Assembly: GCF_030253575.1 (NCBI RefSeq)
Contig: NC_080562.1
Location: forward strand, 28,369,852 to 28,433,851
Length of the DNA stretch: 64,000 bases
Direction: 5' to 3'
From: Rhododendron vialii
Taxonomy: Eukaryota; Streptophyta; Magnoliopsida; Ericales; Ericaceae
Both the position numbers and the translations under genes were made by a program. Shown here piece by piece: positions 24,991 through 36,116 of the stretch (within the stretch, counting starts at the first letter, position 1; every line of letters starts with the position of its first letter). The notes beneath the pieces are model-generated. The model did not search any database and was not told the origin of the DNA. It worked only from the letters and a program-made list of their open reading frames with translations.

Positions 24991-26890
24991 CCAAAAGAAA
25001 AAGAGTAGCTACCAGAAACTAGTAATTCTATCAGTTTATATATATTGTAACATCACAAGCTATGCATACAAGAAGATCTAGGTCACTCAGTTCTAGATAA
25101 GCAGAATTGATACAGAGACCAGATAAGCATTGCTAAATGGATGTCCCAAAACACACCATGGAACCAGACAGTTAAAACTGGAATCAACGCAAAAGAAAAT
25201 CAAAGATGGATGAGAAAGCATTCAAAGAGTGCACTGTTAATGAATAAGCAAAAAATAAAAATTTAACAAGAGGGAAGTCATTGTCAACATGCATGGTATA
25301 GAGTCGAAAGTGCAACCCTGCAATCATCTTCTCCTGTACGACCTTTAAGCCTCTTGCGGTTAAACCGAACATATACATTGGTGAGGTCATCGAGAAATTT
25401 CAAGAGATAAGGAACCACCTGTGAAGAGGAAGTATAAACATAGGAGCATGATTGAATGATTCAATATGGAGTAACTTTTATTTACATGCACCAATTGCGG
25501 AGACCAGATAGGGCAACTTTGTATTCCAGTCTATTTAATTACAATCCTAAGCCTTGAAAAGTAAGTGTTATATTCTCAATTTGATAAAGTTGATGATTTT
25601 AACAGCTCAATCTAGCGAGTTACACAAATTCAGGTCTTCAATATACTAGAGTAGGTCATAAAGCTTTCCTTCAGGCCAGCACCAATAAAAATGCTTGTGC
25701 CTGCACTGTGGCCTGGTCCTGAAAGTTAAATATTAATCCTCTGAAAGCCGAAAGAAAAGCCAAAATCTAGTCAAGCTCATTAGACTTGCCTGCCCACACC
25801 TAAACCAAGTAAAAGGGATATAGATTCGGGCCAAAGCTTGGGAGTTTGGACAATAAAATATGACAAACCGCGAATGCAGTCTACATCAGCTCTTTCACAA
25901 AAAAATCCATCAACTTGTCATGTATTTTGAGATGTATTGGTATTCTCGTGTGCAGAATGCTACTTGTGAAATAAATTTAAAAACATTGTTAAGATAGCTG
26001 CATCATAAGACCCAAAAAGAAAAAGCAAAACCAAACTGCACCTGTAACACCTTGTGCTACAGTTTCCTATAGTTCGTTAACCTCAACATAGTTAAGAATG
26101 TGACCCCTAGTGAACCTATTTTTCTAATATTTAGCAGATACTTAAAGTAAACAAACCTTCTCATTCTGGCATAATTAAATCCAACACAGAGCACCAAGGG
26201 TGCACAAACCAAGAACTTCACCATCTTGGGCAAAGCACATGAACCAAGTGGTTACAATATCATACTAGTAAACGAAAAAACCCTAGCTGCCAACTTAGTA
26301 CAACCTAAGCCTTCTAAAGTTTAACCTAACAAAAAATTGGATGTGAAAAAGATGAGGGGACGTATCGGTGTCAATGTTACAGTCATATATCAGATAGTAT
26401 CTAACAGGACATAGGTAAGTATCGGTCACTGGTCGAAAATCCTGTTATGTAGCATCTGATATTCACAATCCTGGATGCTGCCCTTTTTTCTATGCATCAA
26501 TCAATGTGCTTGAATCAACAATTAAGTTGTCAAATGTTAAGCTAGGCTTTAGCTTAAAGTAATGAATGACAAAAATGTGTACAGGTGATTAAATAAAATA
26601 CTAGATCAAGCTCAATATGATTCAACTTGCATGGACCTAGAGCCAAATGCGAAACCCCTAGAGGTTCTGATGCTTGCCACCCAACTCGTAAAATAGGTAG
26701 CAAGAAAACATTGATGTCCTTTGGGAACTTAGAATAGGCAAGATCAGGATGAATTGCTTCTTCAAAATCCATGTCTCTATTCATACCATTCAATTTTCAC
26801 TTAATTTACTAGGTTATTTATCTTTTGGCTTCCTTAGCTACGTTTTTCTTGGAAGGTAACTTTCAGCTACATATTCAGCCCAATCTTTTA

Positions 26891-26992
26891 TGTTGTGTTT
26901 GGATGAGTTTTTGAGAAATTTTGTAGGGTTATAAGTGGAGAGAGAAATGAGAGTACTGATTGGAAGTATAGGTAATGATTGGAGAGAGAGAG

Positions 26993-27047
<55 letters not shown>

Positions 27048-27150
27048 GAGAATAATGATTGGAGATAGGGATGAGTAATGATTGAAAGTAGGGGTAATGA
27101 GTGTTTTTTGAGTTGATAATTTTTTTTCAAAAAGCAATCCAAACAAAGCA
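26891..27150. mobile_element. GA-rich MITE with microsatellite expansion
   Basis: Left end TGTTGTGTTTGGATGAGTTT and right end AGCAATCCAAACAAAGCA are imperfect inverted repeats, with TTA on the left and TAA on the right. The interior is rich in GAGAGA (about 26982-27044), with repeated GTAATGATTGGA-type words. The same words occur in the MITE at 34417-34634. Lies in an IleRS intron. Confidence 0.6.
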
Positions 27151-28410
27151 TAATAGTTTCTTTCATATGCTATTTCAAAAGGCAATACTCCCACCAAGAT
27201 TAAAACTATCAATTCAGCAATGAATTTGGTCAACTCAAGCATGATCTCCTATGAGCCAGATGTGGTCCTGATAGAGTATCCTCCGGTAGCTATTCGTCAA
27301 CCACAGTCACTTGGAACTTTCAACTTCTTTCACTTCTTCAGAGTAAAAATTACAAACAAGAATCTCTTTTCTTTTCCTCCTTTTTTTTTAAGAATTATAT
27401 TATTTCTACTTCAAAAGAAGTGAAGTTGAGCAGCAACTCCTCTTAGCTGGTCCAGATAATGACCCATAATTCTCTGAGAAGGAGTGGCAGTAACTTTTTC
27501 TAGCTAGTCTCTTTGCTTCTACACTATTCTACAGCTTCACATTTCCAACAAAAGCGAACATACTACAAAGGTTGCAACTTGCAAGTACACTGCATAACTA
27601 CATCGAAAATTATAAAAGAAACAAAAATTGCAGAATGCTCAGTAATGCTTAACAGGCAACTCACTGTGTAGAGGCGGTATCCATCCATTTCTTGCTGGAC
27701 AAAATGAACCAAACTCCAAGTGGCTGAGTTGATCCACTGGTCAAGAACATTAGATGACTGCTGAAGTGTAACTTTGTCAACCGGAATGAATGGTGCAAGC
27801 CCCTCGACCTCAAGTCTCTTTGCATTTTGAACAAGGAATCTATATGCATTGTACCATGGTAAAAATACATCTTTCACCTACGTAGAAAGGAGAGAAATTG
27901 AAGATCAATGAGATATAACAAGTAACCAAAATATTGAAGCAAATTAAAAGTATCAAGGTCATTAAAACATCTAGAAAGATAACACTAATAGAGTCACTCG
28001 CAAACAAAAGAAAAAAAAATTACTTACAACACCAAAAACTCCATCCTTTTTAAAACGTAAAGGCTCAGCCCGCACAACTGGAGAGTTAATTATGTATAAT
28101 CGCAAAGCATCCTGCACAAGGGTCAAGACAGTACGAATCCAAGCAATATTTTAAGTATCATGGGGAAACATAAAACGATCAATGAGACAGGATGATTCCA
28201 GCAATTATTGTAACCTACATTAGCAATATAAGTTGGAAATTACTTACGGCCCCATAATCATTTATGACTTCCATAGGTGATGGATAGTTCTTGAGTCTTT
28301 TACTCATTTTCCTCCCATCCTCAGCGAGGACAAGTCCATTACAAATGATATTCCTAAACGCAGGCTTTCCAAAAAGCGCAGTTGACAAGACCATGAGAGT
28401 ATAGAACCTG

Positions 28411-30990
28411 TGCATTGAAAAGGAAAAGTATAAAGCCCAATTCCAACCTATAAAGAAAACCTGGGCCACTCCAAGATAACATTGAAGAGTACCGATGAAC
28501 ATTCAATGCTAACAGATTGGTTGAGATAAACTCTGTAAGACGAGGATTGAAAACATTTATTCAAGACAAACATGAAAGAACTTGTAGAAGCCATATGAGC
28601 GGATATTTATCTTATTCTTAGTTATCTACAGCAAGTGACACCTCAGCTCCACTGAATGGAAACCACTAAGGGTGGGGTGGGTTTTCCCTAAAAGTTTGTC
28701 TATGGCTTAAGGACTTTAGACAAGTTGTTTCCGAGAAAAATAAATGACAGAAGTAAATTTCCAGCTCCCGATCATATACCAGCAAAGCAGATATATGTAT
28801 CCAAGACTTGTGAGACCCACAGCCTAAAAAAATATTTCTTGCAGAATAAATACCACCTTTTTGAAATCAGTCGTAACTCATCAGTATATGAACCCCATAC
28901 AGAAATTGAGCTTTCATGATGTGTTTGGATCTTGAATTTTTCATGGAATTGAATGTGAATGCCAACTAAATGAGTCTCGCCTACAATATTTTTCTTCTCC
29001 ACTAATCAAGCAGAAGATGGAGTTTTTTTACGAATAACTCTTTGTTCTCATCTCTCTCCAAACGCAATAAAAAAAAAAATTAGGTTCTTTGAAATCATGT
29101 TATTCTCTTATCTCCTTAAAATCATCTCAGACATACCAAACAATACAATTATTCATGGAAACAGACAAACACAATAGTTTTACAGCTTCGACACCAATTC
29201 TTTAAAAGTACTTACGAAGACAATGATGAAAGCAACATATTCCAAAGCATTTTATACTAAGTCGTAGCCTTATACGTTCACAGTAGTTCAGTAATCATCA
29301 ATTTTAAGCGAGTTCCTCCAATTGTACATAGCATGTAGTGGCTTTTATCAAAAAACAATTGAATGTAAATCATGTGAAGGAAAACATAGAGAAAATCAGA
29401 TAGAGGATTCAGTGATACTTATCTTGAGCATTGGAAAATCGAGTTTGTAAGGAGCATACTCGTCATCATCCTTCAGTTGATTTTAACTATTAAACTCCAA
29501 AGGGCAATCAAAGTGTTCAGCTGGTGCACACATACAAGATGACAACGGAAGTCCAACATAGGCAAATCTGTATCCCCTACTATATATATGATAAAATGAA
29601 CTAGAAAGACAACACGGAAAAATCTATTATGGTACATGAAAAAAGAAAAACATAATTACTGCCTACCCACGATAACTTTAATAGAGTAAGTTGTCTCACC
29701 AATTACTATATTTTCTGTCTCATCTTCCCTTTTTCTTTTTCCTTAGTTTTCCCTCTACCTTGCTCTTTTTCCTTTCTTCACACCTCAGTGGCTATTTATG
29801 TGGCTTTTATTACTTCTATTACTGATGCTTACAAACTCTTTTTACTAAAAATAAATAAAAAATACAGCTTTTTTGAACCTATGTAGCTGCCTTATAAGCC
29901 TCATGATTCAGTGACATGTAAAATCCAGTGTATTGTGTGATTTAATGATCCTAGGGACACCATAAATGGAATACATGCATTATTTAAAGCGGCAATTCTA
30001 AAGCAAATGTACAACTATATTACCATATACCGCACAAATCATAGAAACTGAAAACCAACGGAAAATTACCTCTCCAACATAGAAAACCACAAAAGAGAAC
30101 AAAACAACTGTCTTCTTTGTTGTAGCCCTAACCAACACAAAAGGCATGAGTAAATTACCCAATCTAGATATGACACTGAACCAAAAGTAGTAAGGGAAAT
30201 TACCACTGAGGGAGCTGATTGCAAGCTCTGTAGGGAGAAATTAGACAAAGAGGACGAGAAGATAGAGCTCAAAACCAGAAAACTAAGAGTCCGTGATGTT
30301 CTAACCCTAGTCCCATGGGGGAGAGAGACCATAATGTTCTGAATCGTCTGATCTTTAGATTAATTTTGATTTTGTCCACACAAAAAAAAGAACACTACAG
30401 ATTAATTGAATCTCATATTGTAAGCTCTGAATTTTTTAATTTGACTAACAACCGCCCATATTAACTACTCCAGAAAAAATGTTGTTTGCAGTGTCCAACA
30501 CCATACAGTATATGACATGCTGAGAGAGAGAGTGAAAGAATACCTTGAGTTCTAGTTGAGTAATCGAATTGTATTGGAACAAGAAAGAGCTGACTCCCAT
30601 TATACATCTAGCTAAATAAGTACCCCATATGCTATGGCAAAACCGCAAAAGTATGTTCGATTGGAAGATCAAACTTCACATAGAAAGTAAAAAAGTCAAA
30701 CAAGATGTGCATCCAATTGAGCCAATGTTCTACACACATATCTTTCATGTATAAACCATGCATTCCCGATTCCGCTCTGTCAAGGGCTATATGTTCGATT
30801 AAATTCAATAGATTCATGACTTTTTACCATGTCATTCCATGTCAACTTAAGTCATACCCTCCGTCTAGCATTTCCATTAGTGGCAGCTCATCGCTTTTCT
30901 TTGTTGTTACAACTTGCAACTACCTCTCTTCGTGGACCGTAACACTCTAAGACTAATGAACATGAAATAAATTCGAGCTGTGTTACTCTT
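28411..30990. other. Spacer between IleRS and FPGS pieces, no gene confirmed
   Basis: Where the upstream IleRS exons should lie I find none. A short coding-like minus-strand stretch at about 29422-29471 (DDEYAPYKLDFPMLK) and a frame at 30066-30332 are unassigned. The rest looks like intron or intergenic sequence. Confidence 0.4.
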
Positions 30991-31284
30991 AGGGCTGGAA
31001 ACGAGATGAGATGAGCCGAGCTTTTAAGTGTTCAACCTCGGCTCGAACTCAAGTCGAGCCCAAATAATCTAGCCCGAGCTCAGCTCGTTAAATATCAAGA
31101 TGTTCAAGCTCGGTTCTTTTACTAAACGAGTCGATCTTATACAAACAGGCCACATTACAAGTAACTGGAGCTTTACTAAATGAGCTTGAAACTCAAGCTC
31201 GAGCTCTGCTTGTTAGTAAACGAGCCAAGCCCATAATGAGCCCAGCCTCAAGTTGCTCGCAAACACTCGGTTCGTTGCAGCCCT
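30991..31284. mobile_element. MITE with AGGGCTG termini
   Basis: Left end AGGGCTGGAAACGAG and right end CTCGGTTCGTTGCAGCCCT are inverted repeats. The interior repeats GAGCTCG, CGAGCC and AAACGAGC words typical of a widespread plant hAT-like MITE group. No frame. It sits between the FPGS exon and the IleRS piece. Confidence 0.75.
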
Positions 31285-31398
31285 AATTTCTCTGGATTAG
31301 AACCAATTCATATGCGGTTCGAGAAATAAGCCCCCACAGTCACAGCTAAACCAGATTCTTCTTTTACTCCTTACATAGAAAACGGGAAATCATGCTAC

Positions 31399-31720
31399 CT
31401 TTCCTTTGGTTCCAGCGACATGAATAACCTTCAACTTCGAAATCGGCTCCTCCAAATCCAGCATCTGCAGTTCATACACAGCAAACCATCAGCTCAACAT
31501 TAACAACAAACGTACGTACAGCAATTAAGTCACCATATAAACAAACCAAATTACCAGTAATAACATAATCACCTTGATATAATCGTACAGAATGTCGAAT
31601 CGATCGCCTTTGTTGGTCTTATCCGCACGGCTGCATTTCGTTATCAGAGATGACAAGCGTCCATTGCCTCATCGTAGGGAGAAGCCCGAGGTCTGGGCGA
31701 TTCATTTTCACCTTCAGCCA
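31399..31720 (-). pseudogene. Folylpolyglutamate synthase, N-terminal exons only
   Basis: Two minus-strand exons match folylpolyglutamate synthase, which adds glutamates to folates. 31573 to about 31715 encodes SPYDEAMDA, a frame break of one base, then the equivalent of SSLITKCSRADKTNKGDRF and ILYDYIK. 31399-31464 encodes MLDLEEPISKLKVIHVAGTK, the start of the ATP-binding P-loop (the family continues GKGSTC in the next exon). The next exons are not found to the left. The missing base in the first exon and the missing remainder make this a pseudogene piece. The intron between the two exons is retained. Confidence 0.85.
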
Positions 31721-32272
31721 GCCATATGAACCGAACCATCAATAATTACACAAATAATTATACAAATACATTGAATTAGAGAATTCATAGATTTCGTGAC
31801 AGTGATCTCAAAAAAGAACGGGATGGCGACAAGCATGCCTTCTTCTGTCATGCTGATTTTGCTCAGAAAAAAGTTTGAAACCTAAATTTGGCAAATGATT
31901 ATAAGCTCAACAGTATGGGGAAGAAGATCGATAGATGGTATGCGTAGGTGCATGCATCTGCAGAGAGAAGGGAACGGGGAGCAGGTGAGGAACGAAAAGT
32001 ATGGCAAACCAAATTTTCCAGTTAAACCAAACCCATGCACAGAAATCAAACCCATGCCTACAATAATCAAACTCATACCTGGGTTAAAATGATAACAGCC
32101 CTAAAATTAACAAACCCTTAGTGAAACGAGGGATGAAATTGCCTTCCCACATAATCTCATTATTGTACCAAAACCCCAAGTCTGATTATGCTATATATGT
32201 TCAACCACAAATATGATTCATCTATTCTATCTATCAATGACTTAAATAAATCAGGAATGACAAACATATAAT

Positions 32273-32274
<2 letters not shown>

Positions 32275-32341
<67 letters not shown>
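32275..32341. repeat. (CT)n microsatellite, about 66 bp
   Basis: An almost perfect run of CT dinucleotides upstream (minus-strand sense) of the FPGS fragment. Shorter CT/GA runs occur at 32683-32700 and 32790-32822. Confidence 0.95.
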
Positions 32342-32345
<4 letters not shown>

Positions 32346-33277
32346 GTGAAGATTGGCAAAAAAAGACAAAAGAAAACAGAGTAGCGCATAAGTGAAACAA
32401 ACCAAGCAAGGAGACGCAGGACAGAGGAAAATAACTCACAAATTGCACCTGACGCTTCCGTATTCAGTTGCCCAAAGAGCCATTGCCTTCTTCACTTCTC
32501 ATATCTAGGGTTTTTTTCGGAGAACTCTCAAAACTATGATCGTCAAAATTCAGAGAAACCCCCAAACAGTTTCAATGCCGTTACCACCAGACTTCTGACA
32601 ATCTTCATCGGTGACACCAGTGATTGCAGTGGTAAAAGATTGGGATCGTAGGGTTTGAGAGAGGTACCAAGGGATTTTCGGAGAGAGAGAGAGAGAGAGG
32701 GGATTTTGAAATTGGGAACAAACCGCTCCGGATGAAAACGTGCATGCGAAGGAAGAGGCCTAATTTTTTAACGGTACGTTGCACAACCGTCTCTCTCTCT
32801 CTCTCTATCTATCTCTCTCTCTCGAATGCGTTAAGAAATTCAAACAAAAAATTGCATGAGGGAAGATTTCATCCGGTTAATAAGATACGCATGCTGATGT
32901 GCACAAACGGCTCCATGTGGATCGTGTGGGTGTGTTTTGCAATTCCAAATCAAGCTTTAAGTCTTGGTTATAAATTTACAAGGAATAACAAAAAATCGAG
33001 AAACCTATAGAAACAGACACCCCACACCGATAGGATTCGTAAAAAAAAAAAGAACATTGGATCGAGCACGCACATATATTGGATTAAATTGATTTGTTAT
33101 GGGTCCACTCAATTTTTTTTTAAAATTATTAAGCAACTCGAATCATCTGTGCAGGACTCTGGAATGTATCCCACGAGCCTGTCGGTACGCTTGGTTGGTG
33201 TAGTGTGTCGGTTTTCCCTAGCATCTTCCTACCGAAATTTAGCTCTTAACTTTGTGCACAAAATTTACATAGACTTA
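32342..33277. other. Spacer, possible old 5' leader
   Basis: The segment 32440-32760 has GA/CT tracts and TAGGGTTT words common in plant 5' leaders and may be the former upstream region of the minus-strand fragment train. No gene is supported. Confidence 0.35.
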
Positions 33278-33402
33278 GGCCTTGTTCTGCTAATTAAAAT
33301 AAGTATTTGTTTTTGAATTAAATGTAATGTATTGTGAGAATGACCTGTTATGTAAAGCAAAAAATAAATATTTAAAAAATAAAAACTTTAGCAGAACGTG
33401 CC
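33278..33402. mobile_element. PIF/Harbinger (Tourist-like) MITE, 125 bp
   Basis: Left end GGCCTTGTTCTGCTAA and right end TTAGCAGAACGTGCC are inverted repeats. TTA flanks both sides (33275-33277 and 33403-33405), the expected 3-bp target duplication. Confidence 0.85.
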
Positions 33403-34416
33403 TTAAGGCTCCATTCTTCCCGAATTTTTTTGTCGAAATCTTTTTCCGTTATTTTTTTTACTTTTTGTAATTTTTTGTTGAGTTTTTCGTCGTAATTTTT
33501 AAGGTTAATCATTCTTCTCGACAATGTAAAAATATGGACCGATATTGAAAACAGTTCGTACAAGACGACACTTTAGGATAAAAAGACAGCTATTTGGTAG
33601 TTATTTTTTTCGCCTTTAGTATTTTTTTTTTTTTTTTTTTGCTTTTGGTCATAAGGCAACGGAAATTAGGAAGAGTGATTCCCAGGTTTGATGGAAGGTT
33701 ATCTTCAATTTGGTTATTCATAACTTCAAATTCTGTGACAGAAAAGAGATTATATATATTGAGAAAGGAATGGCAGTATGGCACCGACCAAATTGTTCCC
33801 CCCTAATAAGTTCCATTTTTCCCCACCGACCAAGAGTAGCTGGTATATTACCGCCAATCTTATTATAAGTTGCATAAAATACTGCAAGAGAAGATAGATT
33901 CCCAGGAGTAGAAGGCAAACCACCAGTTAGATTGTTTTTTGCAATAGACAGTAACTCGAGCTTAGTCAAAAACCCGAGCTCTGCAGGAATTTCGCCTGTC
34001 AACCCATTGCCAGTGAATTCAAGGGTAATAAGCTTAGAACAACCAGATATATTATTGGGGATTTCACCCGTAATGGTATTTGTGGGGGGCTGAATCTTCC
34101 TTGAACTTTTTCCTCCTTTGATCTGAACGGTGGTAGAGAAGAACGGTGACTTGAGTACTTGAGAGACCGAAAGGGGGTGTACCTCCGGGAAGAGACTCCG
34201 ACTCCGACAAACAAGTCAAAATGTGGAAGAAGAATATATGAATCTTAGAGATAGAAAGTGTCAAGAAGAAGATCCCCTTACCTAGGTATGTCGTCTACTA
34301 TTTATAGGCAAACCTTGGAGTATTGAGCAAGCAGGCCGTGCCTTGGCACGTATGTAGGTCGTGCCTTGGCAAGCACGTAGTACTGCTCGGATGACGTCAC
34401 ATGTCAGAGTCATTGA

Positions 34417-34634
34417 GGCCTTATTCGTTTGATAACTTTGGGTATTTTAGTTTTGATAGTGGGTGGAGAGAGAAATAGGGTAATGATTGGAAAGAGAGGT
34501 ACTGAGTGGAGAGAGATAGAGAGAGAGAAATGAAATTAATAATTTGAAAAAAAGAGTAATAATTGGAGAAATATATAGAGTAATAATTGAAAAACAAAGT
34601 TAAAACAAAATAAAATTTAGAAACGAACAAGGCC
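34417..34634. mobile_element. GA-rich MITE nested in solo LTR
   Basis: Ends GGCCTTATTCGTTTG and AAACGAACAAGGCC are inverted repeats. The interior has GGAGAGAGAAAT and GTAATGATTGGA words shared with the element at 26891-27150. Flanks are TGA and TAA, possibly a decayed 3-bp duplication. Confidence 0.75.
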
Positions 34635-34676
34635 TAAATGTGCAACGCAGCCCCTCATCAAGAGGGACCATGTGCG

Positions 34677-34822
34677 AGTGTCAAGTATATTGCCTTGCCA
34701 ATGGAAGCTTCCAGTCGATTCCTAAGCTCCAGCTGGTAGGGCTAGGAAGAGTGTCAAGTATATTGCCTTGCCAATGGAAGCTTCCAGTCGATTCCTAAGC
34801 TCCAGCTGGTAGGGCTAGGAAG
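34677..34822. repeat. Two-copy tandem repeat (about 73 bp unit)
   Basis: The unit starting GTGTCAAGTATATTGCC and ending CAGCTGGTAGGGCTAGGAAG occurs twice back to back within the solo LTR. A partial third copy (AGCTTCCAGATGATTCC) follows. Confidence 0.9.
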
Positions 34823-35743
34823 CTTCCAGATGATTCCTGAGCTCCAGTTGGCAAGCATCGCCTCCTCGTAAGATATTACTCCCGAGCGCTAGCGTGATTC
34901 CCGAACAATAATAGCCCTTCCGAACGATAGCTTTCCTGCCGAGTGATAACATTTCCAGCCGAGCGTATTAAATGTGTGCCGAGTGATTAAACGGTAAATA
35001 AACAAAGAAGCATTACTACGATTCGGCGGACGAGTGGTACGCCTTCGTGAGGTCCATAACGACGTTGCAAGCGAACCGAGACAGCTGGCATACGTCGGAG
35101 ATGACGTGTTCATAACTGGGGCCAAGTTTGACCCCGATCCATGGATATTTCTGCCCACTACAGTATTGGTTCCCAACAACATTCTTTGTAGTCTTCGCAA
35201 GTGGCTGACTTCTGGAGGGATTTCACCACTCAAGATGTTGTTTTGCAACCATAGTATCCTGAGAAAGCTCAAATTTCCAATGTGAGGCGAAACAGACCCG
35301 GATAGCTGTTGATGATCGAGCTTCAACTCAATGACCCTCTGATGTTGGCGGCCGCATGTTACACCGAACCATTGACAAAAGTAGATGAATTCATTCCACA
35401 AGAGCTCCAAAGGGGTCACTGGTTATTGCAGCTTTGATTGCAACCAAGGCTAGACGGTCAGTCTCATTCCCTCCTTGCATAAAGCCGGCTACAACCGGAG
35501 AGCCAGAATGCAAGCACGACAGAAAAACAACGGGAACGAAAAGCGTAGTAATTTTTAACACTGCCATACCGATGTGGTAATAGGAATCTTAAACACGGAA
35601 TTTGGTGCTTGCTGATAACCGTAATTTAAGATAGTGTTGGTTTTCTAATCAAGCTGATATTTGCTTGACCTTAGTACACTTGTTTTCTGGTCTACATCCA
35701 TTGATCCTTCCAGTACCCCAAAGTCAAGTCATGTGCCGTAGAA

Positions 35744-36116
35744 TATTAGCCGGTCGGCTAAATAAGTTAAGTGACTTACTTTTTTTGTTCTTATTCAAAT
35801 TTTTTTTGCATTTGTTAGTTTTTCGTTAATTTTTTGGGGATTATTGCTTCGTCATGATGAAAGAAATCTACAAAAGTAAAAAATTACAATCAAAACCTAA
35901 TTTTTTTGAATAAAGACAAAAATAAGCCAATAAGCCAATTTTTTGCCTTTATTCAAAAAAAAAAAATTTCGATCGTAATTTTTTACTTTTTTGATTCTTC
36001 TTGTCATGAAGAAGCAATAATCCCTCAAAATTGACAAAAAAACTAACAAATGCGAAAAGAATTTGAATAAAAACAAAAAAATAAGCCAAGTAGCTTATTT
36101 AGCCGAACGGCCAATA
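35744..36116. mobile_element. Fold-back (long inverted repeat) MITE, about 370 bp
   Basis: The two halves are nearly complementary over almost the whole length. The outer ends are GGTCGGCTAAATAAG and CTTATTTAGCCGAACGG. Inner matching blocks include TTGCATTTGTTAGTTTTT against AACTAACAAATGCG, and GATTATTGCTTCGTCATGA against TCATGAAGAAGCAATAATCC. Its transcript would fold into one long hairpin. No frame. Confidence 0.8.

Larger units (their letters stand above)
21740..28410 (-). pseudogene. Cytosolic isoleucyl-tRNA synthetase, C-terminal half (partial gene)
   Basis: A run of minus-strand exons matches the eukaryotic cytosolic IleRS, which charges tRNA-Ile. 28249-28407 has the class I KMSKR signature ([18 protein letters not shown]). 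28025-28112 has SPVVRAEPLRFKKDG. Then 27661-27877 (DVFLPWYNAYRFLVQNAKRL), 25313-25420 (YVRFNRKRLKGRTGEDDC), 24268-24413 (APFTPFFTEVLYQNLRKASN), 24085-24192 (NIRERHNKPLKTPLK), 23919-23994 (EMVVVHPDAEFLNDIAGK), 23150-23236 (EELNVKSIVPCNDLLKYASL), 22911-23050 (KRLGKSMGIVAKEVKAMS), 22600-22665, 22445-22516 (DVLVILDLRPDESLFEAGVA), 22156-22282 and 21744-21812. The HIGH-motif half and editing domain are absent, as are the last exons. The exon at 24085 reads into a stop with no obvious GT donor. A 5'-truncated gene piece, not a working synthetase. Confidence 0.9.
34081..35162 (-). mobile_element. Solo LTR (about 1082 bp) in LRR pseudogene
   Basis: Starts TGTGGGGGGCTG and ends CCCACTACA on the plus strand, so it has TG...CA ends. 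A perfect 5-bp target duplication GTATT lies at 34076-34080 and 35163-35167. A minus-strand TATA-like box (CTATAAATAG, about 34298-34308) fits an LTR promoter read on the minus strand. There is no internal region, as expected after LTR-LTR recombination. It is an old fossil with a MITE nested inside and a short tandem duplication. Confidence 0.85.
33655..35567 (-). pseudogene. LRR-XII-type receptor-like kinase pseudogene (ectodomain only)
   Basis: On the minus strand an ATG at 35565-35567 opens a signal peptide (MAVLKITTLFVPVVFLSCLH) and the LRR N-terminal cap (ETDRLALVAIKAAITSDPFG). A frameshift follows, then WNEFIYFCQWFGVTCG, QRVIELKLDHQQLSGSVSPH and IGNLSFLRILWLQNN. After an inserted solo LTR (34081-35162) the LRRs resume (GEIPAELGFLTKLELLSIAK; LGRWGKMELI). 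A last trace (NQIEDNLPSNLGITLPNFR) lies near 33660-33780 after a small rearrangement. Order and motifs match the EFR/FLS2/Xa21-like subfamily of immune receptors. No transmembrane or kinase part is present. Clearly dead. Confidence 0.88.

Noticed and set aside
26838-27242. Long serine/leucine-rich minus-strand frame
   Set aside because: Created by the GA microsatellite; not coding.
28918-29145. Possible further MITE with TGTGTTTGGAT and ACCAAACA ends
   Set aside because: The ends are too imperfect and no target duplication is visible.
32160-32405. Frame with a long RERERE run
   Set aside because: Created by the CT microsatellite at 32275-32341.
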